The translations under genes and the position numbers were made by a program. DNA of 64,000 bases from NCBI RefSeq assembly GCF_002505485.1, contig NZ_DAVG01000103.1, forward strand, positions 13,784-77,783, written 5' to 3'. Numbering within the stretch: position 1 is the stretch's first letter; each line of letters opens with the position of its first letter. Source of the DNA: Methanosarcina sp. UBA5 (GTDB taxonomy: Archaea > Halobacteriota > Methanosarcinia > Methanosarcinales > Methanosarcinaceae). The notes below the pieces were generated by a model. That model did no database searches. It saw only the letters and a list, made by a program, of their open reading frames with translations, and was not told the origin of the DNA. Positions 53,067 to 61,890 of the stretch are shown here, piece after piece.

Positions 53067-54068
53067 TTATTTGTCCTGTGCTGCGGCCTGGACACAGGTA
53101 ATTGCAACGGCACCTACGATGTCTTCGTCGCTGCAGCCTCTGGACAGGTCATTAATTGGCTTGGCAAGTCCCTGGGTGATAGGGCCATAAGCTTCGGCCT
53201 TGGCGAGCCTCTGGGCAATCTTGTATGCTATGTTTCCAGCGTTGAGGTCAGGGAAAATAAAGACATTAGCCTTGCCTGCAACAGGGCTTCCTGGAGCCTT
53301 TGAAGCTGCAACTTTGGGAACAATTGCTGCATCTACCTGGAGTTCACCGTCAATTGGAATGTCAGGAGCGAGCTCCTGTGCACGCTTTGTAGCAGCGATT
53401 GTCGCTTCTGTCAGAGCGCTGTGGGCGCTTCCCTTAGTGGAGTAAGAAAGCATTGCAACATATGGCTTGTCCTGAACCAGCAGTTCAAAGGTTTTTGCAG
53501 AAATCACAGCAATATTTGCAACTTCTTCGGGTTTGGGCATTTCGACCATACCTGAGTCAGCAAAGAGGAATGTCCCATCTGACCCGTATTCACAGTCCGG
53601 TACGGCAATGATGAAAAAAGCAGATGCGAGAGCTGCACCAGGAGCAGTTTTAACAATCTGGACAGCAGGTCTAAGCGTGTCTGAGGAAGAGTGAATGGCA
53701 CCTGATACTACACCGTCAACCTCACCGAGTTTAGCCGCCATAACAGCGAAGTAAACGTAATCTTTCATGATTTCGGCTGCACTTTCGGGTGTGACACCCT
53801 TATGCTTTCTCAGCTCGTAGAAAGCTTGAATGTATTCATCCTTTTTCTCATAAGTTTCAGGATTTACAATCTTTGCTTTTGAGAGGTCAAGATCTCCTGC
53901 AAGCTTCTTAATCTTTGCTTCATCGCCGACAAGAACGATATTTGCAATACCTCTTTCGAGGCACTTGGCAGCTGCCTGGAGAGTTCTTATATCGGTAGTT
54001 TCAGGTAAAGCAATTGTTTTGTTGAGTTTCTTTGCTCTTTCACTGATCTTTTCTAAAAATGTTACCAA
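53067..54068 (-). CDS. pta: Phosphate acetyltransferase
   Basis: Converts acetyl phosphate + CoA to acetyl-CoA + phosphate; it pairs with acetate kinase in acetate activation. It has 333 residues, typical for the single-domain Methanosarcina enzyme. Motifs include the KKLNKTIALPETTDIRTL start, VDGVVSGAIHSSSDTLRPAVQ (~128), SYSTKGSAHSALTEATIAAT (~205) and FPDLNAGNIAYKIAQRL (~278). A GGAGGTTGG site precedes the ATG. Confidence 0.97.
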   Translation of the reverse strand: MVTFLEKISERAKKLNKTIALPETTDIRTLQAAAKCLERGIANIVLVGDEAKIKKLAGDLDLSKAKIVNPETYEKKDEYIQAFYELRKHKGVTPESAAEIMKDYVYFAVMAAKLGEVDGVVSGAIHSSSDTLRPAVQIVKTAPGAALASAFFIIAVPDCEYGSDGTFLFADSGMVEMPKPEEVANIAVISAKTFELLVQDKPYVAMLSYSTKGSAHSALTEATIAATKRAQELAPDIPIDGELQVDAAIVPKVAASKAPGSPVAGKANVFIFPDLNAGNIAYKIAQRLAKAEAYGPITQGLAKPINDLSRGCSDEDIVGAVAITCVQAAAQDK

Positions 54069-54311
54069 TCAACCAACCTCCTATATAATTAGAGTAGTTT
54101 AAGTTAGCTGGGTCTTAATATATAAATTTACGTAAAATGGATAGCGATATATATAAAAATAAAAAATATATATTTAGAACATCCAGCGCCGTTTTAAATA
54201 CAAGTTTATCTTGAGATGTTTAACGATCTGGACTAATTTTATATCAGATCCGTGAAACTTAAGACAATATTACTGAATATAAATGATAAATTAATATAAA
54301 AGAGTTCCGGA

Positions 54312-54893
54312 ATGATTTCAATGAAGATACTTGGAATTTCAGGAAGCCCGCGGAAGGGCCAGAATTGTGAAAAAATGATTGCAGCCACTCTCGAAATTGC
54401 AAAAGAAAGAGGTTTTGAAACCGATACTTTTTATCTCTCAAAAGAGGAAATTGCCCCCTGTAAAGTATGCGGGGCTTGTATAGAGAAAGCTTCCTGTACT
54501 ATTGATGACAGTATGGGAGAAGTATATGAGAAAATGAGAGCAGCAGACGGAATAATTGTTGCATCTCCGGTGTATATGGGGAATTACCCCGCCCAGCTTA
54601 AAGCCCTTTTTGACAGAAGTGTCCTGCTTCGCCGCAATAACTCTGCACTTAAAAACAAAGTTGGAGCAGCTCTCTCAGTTGGAGGCTCAAGAAATGGAGG
54701 TCAGGAAAAAACCATTCAGTCAATCCAGGACTGGATGCACATTCAAGGCATGATTGTAGTTGGCGATAACGCCCATTTCGGCGGAATAGCCTGGAACCCG
54801 GTAGAAGAAGACTCCATCGGTATGCAAACCGTTTCTGAAACTGCAAAAAAACTCTGCGAAGTTCTGGAACTTATCCAGAATAACAAAAGATAA
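54312..54893 (+). CDS. Iron-sulfur flavoprotein (NADPH-dependent FMN reductase fold)
   Basis: A flavodoxin-like FMN protein of 193 residues. The FMN loop is LGISGSPRKGQNCEKMI (~6). The compact [4Fe-4S] motif CKVCGACIEKASC (C-x2-C-x2-C-x5-C, ~49) is that of the Methanosarcina Isf family. SPVYMGNYPAQLKALFDR (~82) is a further FMN contact. It is divergent from the pta-ackA operon. Isf proteins take electrons from ferredoxin and may protect from oxygen or hydrogen peroxide. The position suits acetate-related electron flow, but the partner is not shown. Confidence 0.92.
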   Translation: MISMKILGISGSPRKGQNCEKMIAATLEIAKERGFETDTFYLSKEEIAPCKVCGACIEKASCTIDDSMGEVYEKMRAADGIIVASPVYMGNYPAQLKALFDRSVLLRRNNSALKNKVGAALSVGGSRNGGQEKTIQSIQDWMHIQGMIVVGDNAHFGGIAWNPVEEDSIGMQTVSETAKKLCEVLELIQNNKR

Positions 54894-55247
54894 GGACAGA
54901 ACAAAAAGCTGTAAATATAGAAGGCTGAAGATAACGAAAAAATATAGGATTTACGCGCTTATGCCGCAAAATCAAGTACAGGAAAGGTCATAATTAAAAT
55001 TTTGATTTTATAAAATTATGGGTTTACTGATATTGTTTTGTGCCTCAAGTGCATAAATCCTGAAATAGAGGAAAAATCTTCGATTTTTACAGACTATAAG
55101 TGGGTATACATCGTATAATATAATACAGATACCTTTAAATAAGTGCTTGAAATCCTTCAAGTGAAAATATTCGGGTCGAATTAAACTTGAAACTTACCTT
55201 TTTTCAAGAAAAAGGCAGACATAAAAGGATTCAAGAGGCACGAGTTT
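54894..55247. other. Intergenic region
   Basis: 354 bases, AT-rich; a TATAATATAATA stretch near 55114 is a candidate promoter for the channel gene. No other feature. Confidence 0.4.
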
Positions 55248-57008
55248 TTGGAATTTAGTCCAGAACACAGATTCATATTTCATAATGTAAAAGAATACCC
55301 CAGAATATCAGAGTATATTGCTCGGTTTGATACCGAAACTGCCAAGATCAATTTAATTGCCATTATAATCGGGCTCCTTACAGGCTTCGTAATAGGAGTT
55401 TATGATCGGATTCTCCAATACAGCAACGCTTTTCTGGGTATGCAGCAAGAATTCTCATTACACGAATTCCCACAATATTATGTATTATTCGTGCCTGCTT
55501 TTGGAGGATTGCTGGTAGGAATAATCTCCCATTTTCTGATGAAAAAAAAGTACGGCGTTGATGGACTTATAGAAACTGTAACCCTTCGCGGAGCAAGGCT
55601 TAATCTCAGGGATGTTTTTCTGGAGGTTTTTACTTCAATAATCACAATCAGTTCAAGAGGTGCACTGGGAAAGGAAGCACCCGGAATCCTTGCAGGAGCC
55701 GGGACTGGGGCTTTTGTCGGGAGAATCTTGAAGAGCACTGAAAGGCAGCTTCAGATACTTCTAGGCTGCGGAGCTGCCGGCGGAATTGCAGCTGCTTTTA
55801 ATGCCCCGCTTGCAGGGGTAGTCTTTGTAGTAGAGGTAATTTACGGAGAACTTGAAACCAGGACTTTTATTCCGATAGTTATCTCCTCGGTTTTTGCAAC
55901 TCTTGTCTCAAGCACACTTTTCGGAATAAAACCTATAGAAATCTCTTCCTACCAGCTGGTAAGTCCTTACAAAGAACTCGGACTCTGCCTTGTGCTCGGA
56001 CTTCTTGCAGGGGTCATCTCTACACTCCTGATTCGGACGCTTTACTACACAAAAGATGTTTTTTCGGAGATCCCTCCCCATCCCGTTTTCAAGCCTGCCC
56101 TTGGAGGGTTCGGAGTAGGTTTAATCGGCCTTTTTTACCCCAGGGTCCTGGGAATGGGCTATAATGTAATAATGGATGCCCTGAACAGCCAGTTTACCTT
56201 CAAGCTCCTTCTGATCCTGCTCTTTTTAAAGATCTTTGCCTTTTCCCTGAGCCTGGGCTCTGGAGGAACGATTGTCCCTTCCCTTTTTACAGGTGCAATG
56301 CTGGGAGGAGCTTTCTGGACAGCAGCAAACCTGCTTTTTCCGGGTACTGTAGCCGAGCAAGGAGCATATGCTATGGTCGGGATGGGAGCAGTTTTTGCCG
56401 GAACTGCCAGGGCTCCTCTTACTGCCATCTTGATCCTGTTTGAGATTACAAGAGATTATAATATGATTCTGCCTCTCATGTTTGCCTGCGTCCTCAGCAG
56501 TGTAATGTCAAATGCCCTTTATCCGGAATCCATTTTCACGGGAGGCCTCCGAAGGAAAGGGTTTAAGATCCGAAGAGGCAGGGAAGTAGACATCATGAGC
56601 TCTATGTTTGTAAAAGATGCCATGATCACAGATGTCCAGACAGTTTCTGAAGAGAAGAGCGTTGAAGCCCTTACAGCCCTAATGCAGATAAGCCTCCATG
56701 TCGGTTTTCCAGTCCTTGATTCCAGAGGCAAACTTTCAGGTATAGTAACCCTTTCAGACCTCCGGAACAAAATAAAGTCCGGAGAATCTGACAAAAAGAT
56801 AAAGGATATAGCCACCCGGCGTCTGGAAGTCGCCTACCCTGATGAAACCCTTGATACGGTCCTCAAACGTTTCGCTTCAAAACAAATAGGCAGGCTTCCA
56901 GTCGTGGACAGAGAGGATAAAACCAGACTCTTCGGTCTCATTACCCGAAGCGACATTGTAAATTTATATAACAAAAAAGTCGTGGAAGAAGTCCGGGATA
57001 CATACTGA
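55248..57008 (+). CDS. ClC-family chloride channel/transporter with CBS domains
   Basis: A 586-residue membrane protein with the ClC fold (~1-430) and two C-terminal CBS domains (~450-580). The selectivity-filter region reads GALGKEAPGILAGAG (~145; the usual GxEGP is GKEAP). SLGSGGTIVPSLFTGAMLGG (~345) is the second filter motif. The gating Glu of GKE is retained. CBS motifs are VKDAMITDVQTVSEEKSVEA and ATRRLEVAYPDETLDTVL, ending in a GLITRSDIVN block. The start is TTG at 55248, since stops close the frame at 55190 and there is no ATG. CBS domains bind adenosyl ligands and gate the pore. Confidence 0.93.
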   Translation: MEFSPEHRFIFHNVKEYPRISEYIARFDTETAKINLIAIIIGLLTGFVIGVYDRILQYSNAFLGMQQEFSLHEFPQYYVLFVPAFGGLLVGIISHFLMKKKYGVDGLIETVTLRGARLNLRDVFLEVFTSIITISSRGALGKEAPGILAGAGTGAFVGRILKSTERQLQILLGCGAAGGIAAAFNAPLAGVVFVVEVIYGELETRTFIPIVISSVFATLVSSTLFGIKPIEISSYQLVSPYKELGLCLVLGLLAGVISTLLIRTLYYTKDVFSEIPPHPVFKPALGGFGVGLIGLFYPRVLGMGYNVIMDALNSQFTFKLLLILLFLKIFAFSLSLGSGGTIVPSLFTGAMLGGAFWTAANLLFPGTVAEQGAYAMVGMGAVFAGTARAPLTAILILFEITRDYNMILPLMFACVLSSVMSNALYPESIFTGGLRRKGFKIRRGREVDIMSSMFVKDAMITDVQTVSEEKSVEALTALMQISLHVGFPVLDSRGKLSGIVTLSDLRNKIKSGESDKKIKDIATRRLEVAYPDETLDTVLKRFASKQIGRLPVVDREDKTRLFGLITRSDIVNLYNKKVVEEVRDTY

Positions 57009-57103
57009 AGATACATACGAAAACAGTAAACCTAAAAAAGGTCCCCTGACAAAAAGAATAAAAACTGGAAAGGAAAAATCACTTATAGATTGTGGGGGGC
57101 ATT

Positions 57104-60100
57104 ATGTCTGAGTCCGTAACTGAAAGTAGCTCAAAAGGGGACCTGGGAACATACCTGAAAAACGTAATACTGGAAAATAGGGATAAAGTCTGTAACTACG
57201 TAGAACTATCTGCCAGAGAAATATTACCAATCACGTGCAGACTTTTCGAAGAAAGGGTTTCCCTTGCTTACGATTTCAAGATTTCACAAATTGTAGAAAA
57301 AGAAAGACACCTGATACTTTACGGGGAAGCAGGTTCGGGAAAGACGAGCACCCTTAAGTGGCTAAGTACTCTCTATGCCAGGGAATACCTCCTGAAAAAA
57401 GAGGGCTTTGTTCCGATATATATAGAACTTGGTTCCTATGTTAAAGGTTCTTTTTATAACTATTTAAAACGAAATGTAACCAAAAAAGGCATTTCTGAGA
57501 CGGATTTTAAGAAACTACTTGAAGAAAAAGCCCTGCTGTTACTGGACGGGCTTGATCTGCTCACACTTACCGAGAATTTCTCTCCTTTTGATGAAATCTC
57601 CGATTTTATTTCCGAGTATGAATCCTGTAGATATGTTATTGCCTCAAGACCCGAACCTTTTGATAGCTTGAAAAGTATGTTTGCACTTTCCGAGCTTGAA
57701 AAATTAACCGATAAAAAAATTAGGCTTTTTATAGAAAAAAATGTTCCCAATAAGAGACAGGCAAAGCTTTTAAAAGCCAGAATCCTGGAGGAGAATCAGT
57801 CAAAGACGGCCCTTCAGAATCCTCTGCTGCTTTACCTCTGGATCAGACTCTCAACCACGCATATGGGAAGGAGAGGAAAACAGGAAGACCTCCAGCACTT
57901 TACCCTCTTCGATTCTATTCCTTCCCGACGGGTAGAAATCTATCAGGCTTTCGTTTCAGAGCTTTTCAAAGATTACAAGGCAAGAGAGGAATTTTTCAGA
58001 TCCCAGAGCCAGTTGCCTCTAAGAATAGGCTTTGAGAGAATAAACTCGGAAAGGAGACCTTATGGAAGGACAGATTCTCAAGTGCCCAGTACCGAAAAAA
58101 CAGGTTCTCAGAATCTGAATATTGGAAGAATAAATCCTAAAGAGTTCAGTAATGGAAAAGTAAGTTCTCAAGAGCTAAATACTGGAAAAATAGATTTTCA
58201 GGGACTGAATACCGAAAAAACAGACATTGAAAATGTCCTGATGAACCTGGCCTTTAAGCTCCAGTGCAGGAATAAAATTTCATGTAAGTACGCTTATGCC
58301 CTTGAAGTGGCAGAAGCATATACAGAATCCAGCAAATCTGGAAGGATTACAGAGTGCAGCAGTTCTGGAAGGATAAGGGCCAGAAAACTCCTCCAGGAAT
58401 GCTCAGGTCTCGGACTCCTGCTAAGAAAGAGATCCAAAGTAAAGTTCGGTATAGATCGAGTTTTTCAGGATTACTTTGCGGCCTTAAAGCTGAAAACATA
58501 CTTTGAAAAAGGGATGGACATCTCAAAAACATTCAGGAATCCGAGATGGGAAAATGTGATAATGCTCACCTCGGAATTACTTGAATCAGGAGAAGAACTT
58601 GTAAATTCGATAGTCTCGAGCGGAAACTTATATCTGGCTTCAAAATGTTCTGTGAGAGCCAGCCCCGAAACAAAAGGAAAACTATGTGTTTTACTTGCTA
58701 GGAAACTTGACAGCAGGTATACTGTAGAAAAAGTAAAGGCTGTTCAGAGCCTTGGAAGGCTAGGCACCTGTGGGATCAGAGCCAATATTGGAGCACTTAA
58801 GGATAAAGATATCGGGGTAAAAAGAGAAACTGCGAAAGTGCTTGGGGAAACAAGGTCAGAGATGGCACTTGTTCCGCTTGAGGCTGCAGTTGGGGACGAA
58901 GATTATTCTGTGCGGATAGAAGCCGTAAAGTCTCTTGGCTTAATAGGGTCCGAAAGGGCAATCGAATTGCTCAGAGACACGTTTAAAGATAAGAATCGGG
59001 CTGTCCGGCTGGAGGCTGCAAATGTGCTAATGCAGATTGGATCTGAAAAAGCGCTGGAAGTCCTTATTTCCGCACTTGGGGCTAACGATGACTTTGTTCG
59101 GATTGGAGCTGTAGGAGCTCTTGGAAGAATAAACTCCAGGCAAGCAGCGGAAGCTCTTATAAAAGCATTTCAAGAAGAAGATAAGCTTGTCCGTCTGGGA
59201 GCTGCCGAAGCCCTGGGCCGGATGGGATCGGAAAGAGCTATTGAACCGTTTGTAGATGCACTTGAAGATAATGATGAGTTTGTGCGCTGGATCGCTACAA
59301 AAGCGCTTGGAGAAATCAAATCGGACAAAACTTCCGGCAAATTCATCGATATGCTTGGAGATAAAAGCCGTTTCGTCCGAAGGGAAGCTGCAAAAGGGCT
59401 CGGGGTGGTAGGGTCCGAGAAAACGCTGGACCCCCTAGTCTCGGCACTCTCGGATGAAGATGAATTTGTAAGAAAGACAGCCGTAGAAGCCCTTGGAGAA
59501 ATAAGATCTGAAAGAACTGCTAAAACCCTGATAAATAAACTCCAGGACAACAGCCATTTAGTTAGACTGGAAGCTGCAAAAGCCCTGGGAATGATAAAAG
59601 TCCGAAAAGCTATTGCCCCGCTTCTTTTTGCACTGGGGGATGAAAACCGTTTTGTAAGGAAGGAAGCTGCAAACGCACTCGGGCAGCTTGAATCAGAAAA
59701 AGTTCTTGAGCCGCTTATTAGGATTTTCAAGTCCGAAGACCCTTTTACAAGGCAGGGGGCAGTAAGAGCCCTTGGCCAGATAAATTGCGATGGAGTTCCG
59801 GACTGCATAGCGGACCGAATCTTTGATTTCATTGATAACGCCCTGAAAGATGAAGATAAGTTTGTGCGAAAGGAGACAGCAAAATCTCTGCAAAATTTAT
59901 CTGAAAGCAGGCGCAAAAGAGCGTTTGAATCCCTTATCAGCGCCCTAGATAATGAAGACGATGAGGTCAGGAGGCTTGCAGCTGAGTTCCTGGGGCTTTT
60001 TGATTGTGAAAAAGCTATTCCCCCGCTGGTCAGTGCTCTCAAGTCCAGAGACGTAACCGTGCGTCGTTTTGCAGCCGAAGCACTAGGCCGGATAAGGTCA

Positions 60101-60649
60101 AAAAAAGCTATCCAGCCCCTGATAGATGTCCTGGTTTTTGACAACAATGGCTCTGTAAGAGAAGAAGCTGCAAAAGCGCTTGGAAAAATAAAATCCAGGC
60201 AGGCTATAAAGCCCCTTATTGACGCGCTGATGGACCAGAATAATGAAGGAAGATCGGGAGCAGCCGAAGCACTAGGCCGGATTAAAGCTAAAAATGCAGT
60301 TGATCACCTTATTGCCGCCCTTATGGACACGGACGATTTTACTCGCCTGGCTGCTGCAAAAGCCCTCGGCCGGATAAAGCCGAAAAAAGCCATCGAGCCC
60401 CTTATCAACAGCCTATATGACTGGAACCGCTTCGTAAAAGCCGAAGCTGCCGGAGCCCTCAAAAAGATATGTACAGAAGAGGACAGGCAACGTTTACAGG
60501 CTTTAATGGACTCGAAAAATGAATTTACGGCAAATCTTGGTTTTGAGATCCTGGAAGGCATTGAAATGGAAGAAATTTTAAAAACCGGGCTGTTTTTAGA
60601 GTGGCAGAGTTGCGGCTCTGCAGTGCGCTGTCCTTTTCGCTTCGCTTAA
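57104..60649 (+). CDS. NACHT-HEAT STAND NTPase, copy 1
   Basis: A large NLR-like protein of 1181 residues from the ATG at 57104; a GTG at 57092 would add four. A short N-terminal region precedes the NACHT NTPase: Walker A GEAGSGKT (74-81), Walker B LLLLDGLD (144-151) and sensor block YVIASRPEPF. It is followed by EKLTDKKIRLFIE and the helical part. A ten-residue repeat insert (323-372) interrupts the helical region. Residues ~540-1150 form about 19 HEAT repeats of 31 residues (VRxxAAxALGxIxSExAxxPL), the likely sensor. The last residues (SCGSAVRCPFRFA) look like read-through into repeat DNA. NACHT-HEAT proteins are known or suspected antiviral sensors, but no effector nuclease domain is visible here. 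Confidence 0.93.
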   Translation: MSESVTESSSKGDLGTYLKNVILENRDKVCNYVELSAREILPITCRLFEERVSLAYDFKISQIVEKERHLILYGEAGSGKTSTLKWLSTLYAREYLLKKEGFVPIYIELGSYVKGSFYNYLKRNVTKKGISETDFKKLLEEKALLLLDGLDLLTLTENFSPFDEISDFISEYESCRYVIASRPEPFDSLKSMFALSELEKLTDKKIRLFIEKNVPNKRQAKLLKARILEENQSKTALQNPLLLYLWIRLSTTHMGRRGKQEDLQHFTLFDSIPSRRVEIYQAFVSELFKDYKAREEFFRSQSQLPLRIGFERINSERRPYGRTDSQVPSTEKTGSQNLNIGRINPKEFSNGKVSSQELNTGKIDFQGLNTEKTDIENVLMNLAFKLQCRNKISCKYAYALEVAEAYTESSKSGRITECSSSGRIRARKLLQECSGLGLLLRKRSKVKFGIDRVFQDYFAALKLKTYFEKGMDISKTFRNPRWENVIMLTSELLESGEELVNSIVSSGNLYLASKCSVRASPETKGKLCVLLARKLDSRYTVEKVKAVQSLGRLGTCGIRANIGALKDKDIGVKRETAKVLGETRSEMALVPLEAAVGDEDYSVRIEAVKSLGLIGSERAIELLRDTFKDKNRAVRLEAANVLMQIGSEKALEVLISALGANDDFVRIGAVGALGRINSRQAAEALIKAFQEEDKLVRLGAAEALGRMGSERAIEPFVDALEDNDEFVRWIATKALGEIKSDKTSGKFIDMLGDKSRFVRREAAKGLGVVGSEKTLDPLVSALSDEDEFVRKTAVEALGEIRSERTAKTLINKLQDNSHLVRLEAAKALGMIKVRKAIAPLLFALGDENRFVRKEAANALGQLESEKVLEPLIRIFKSEDPFTRQGAVRALGQINCDGVPDCIADRIFDFIDNALKDEDKFVRKETAKSLQNLSESRRKRAFESLISALDNEDDEVRRLAAEFLGLFDCEKAIPPLVSALKSRDVTVRRFAAEALGRIRSKKAIQPLIDVLVFDNNGSVREEAAKALGKIKSRQAIKPLIDALMDQNNEGRSGAAEALGRIKAKNAVDHLIAALMDTDDFTRLAAAKALGRIKPKKAIEPLINSLYDWNRFVKAEAAGALKKICTEEDRQRLQALMDSKNEFTANLGFEILEGIEMEEILKTGLFLEWQSCGSAVRCPFRFA
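58070..58219 (+). repeat. 30-bp minisatellite inside NACHT-HEAT copy 1
   Basis: Five in-frame units of 30 bp from 58070 encode TDSQVPSTEK, TGSQNLNIGR, INPKEFSNGK, VSSQELNTGK and IDFQGLNTEK. Copy 2 lacks this insert at the equivalent position. Confidence 0.85.
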
Positions 60650-60751
60650 GAGGACTAATTTATAGGCTATAGCAGTTATTTTGTTCAAAAAAACTAAATT
60701 ATAGATTATTCAAACCCGTATAACCCCATATTCACCGTATTAGGTCGTTAT

Positions 60752-60785
60752 TGTCACGCTCGACGAAGGAGAGCGGCCTTTCCCA
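60752..60785. repeat. 34-bp direct repeat, left copy
   Basis: The unit runs from TGTCACGCTCGACG to GCGGCCTTTCCCA, with a small GGAGAG/CTTTCC fold-back. It matches 61770-61803 at 32 of 34 bases and lies 126 bases before the nuclease gene end. Confidence 0.85.
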
Positions 60786-60877
60786 TGTAAAAACAGAGGA
60801 CAGATAAAAAGAAGCTACATGATTAAAAAGAATATACTTCAAGATTTCCGTGTAGAAATTCCAAAACACAAATTAAC

Positions 60878-61585
60878 TCACTCTAATTCTGCTATTAAAG
60901 GCATATGATCGCTCAGAGAGATCCAATCTTTATATTTACCAACCGAAAACGATTTCCCGCGATTAATAATTTCAGCAGGCGCAAAAATATAATCTATATG
61001 ATAAGGGGTCTTCTTATTTTTTCTGAAATACAGCGTAGGTTCCCTTTCAATTCCAAACTCTGCATTTGTAAAAGTATGATACATACTGAAAATATCAAAT
61101 TGCTCTAACAAATTAATTACATCAGTGAGTGTTCCATAAAGAGGATATTTCTGATTCCCCTGATCCCAGATGACATTCCAGTTGAAATCACCTGCAATAA
61201 CCGTTGGAAATCTGAACAAACTTTTATAGTAGTTCAATGACTCCCAAACTTCTCCAATGTATCTTCTTCCTGGGTCCTCTATATTATTCTGCGACCAGAC
61301 AGCGATAAGATTCGTGGCTTCACTGCCGTTCACTGTGACAGGAAGGACATACCTGTAATTTTCACAATAGGATTCATGGACTGCAATTTCAAAATCATTG
61401 AAACTGAAAACACCAAGGCCCTTGTTTCTGTTATCACCTATCAATAAAACATCATCGTAAAACTTATCGCTGAATTTATCTGGATGCTCACACTCAGAAA
61501 CAATCAATAAATCAGGATCAAAAGGAAGAATGTGTTTGTACTTCTTCCGGAAAGCCATATTACAATTCCAAGTTATGATTTTCAT
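60878..61585 (-). CDS. Endonuclease/exonuclease/phosphatase-fold protein between the NACHT genes
   Basis: A 235-residue EEP-fold phosphodiesterase or nuclease. The family residues are present: Asn in TWNCNMAF (~7), Glu in LIVSECEH (~32), Asp and Asn in IAGDFNWNV (~135), Asp in HIDYIF (~207) and the final His in SDHMPL (~228). So it looks catalytically competent. It is transcribed opposite to both NACHT-HEAT genes and is framed by the 34-bp repeats, which suggests a cassette. The substrate (DNA, RNA, phospholipid or nucleotide) cannot be told. It could be an effector working with the NTPases; that is inference from position. Confidence 0.88.
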   Translation of the reverse strand: MKIITWNCNMAFRKKYKHILPFDPDLLIVSECEHPDKFSDKFYDDVLLIGDNRNKGLGVFSFNDFEIAVHESYCENYRYVLPVTVNGSEATNLIAVWSQNNIEDPGRRYIGEVWESLNYYKSLFRFPTVIAGDFNWNVIWDQGNQKYPLYGTLTDVINLLEQFDIFSMYHTFTNAEFGIEREPTLYFRKNKKTPYHIDYIFAPAEIINRGKSFSVGKYKDWISLSDHMPLIAELE

Positions 61586-61890
61586 ATCAAGACTATTGAT
61601 ACAGTCACTAATTACTAAAAAGCTTTGAATTTAAGCTAAAAAACCAGTAAAGAGTATAAAACAACTTCATTTGAATTGTAAAAATGAAAAAAGTAAGAAA
61701 CAAAGGAAAAAAGGGAAAAAGAGGAGAAATAAGACCAAATAACCTTACTAGCCGCATTTTGTCTTTTTATGTCACGCTCGACGCAGGAAAGCGGCCTTTC
61801 CCAAATAAAATAGAAAGAATTAATTTAGATGGTTTCATAAGGGAGTTGATTGAGAAGTAAAGAAGAGATTTTCATATCAACGGGGATACG
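61586..61890. other. Intergenic region before NACHT-HEAT copy 2
   Basis: 305 bases, containing the right 34-bp repeat (61770-61803). A GGGGAT site precedes the ATG at 61891. No gene recognised. Confidence 0.5.
61770..61803. repeat. 34-bp direct repeat, right copy
   Basis: Near-identical to 60752-60785. Here GGAAAG and CTTTCC form a perfect 6-bp stem around CGGC. Confidence 0.85.

Noticed and set aside
59170..60147. 325-codon antisense frame inside NACHT-HEAT copy 1
   Set aside because: Its serine- and arginine-rich periodic sequence is the mirror of the HEAT repeats, not a protein of its own.
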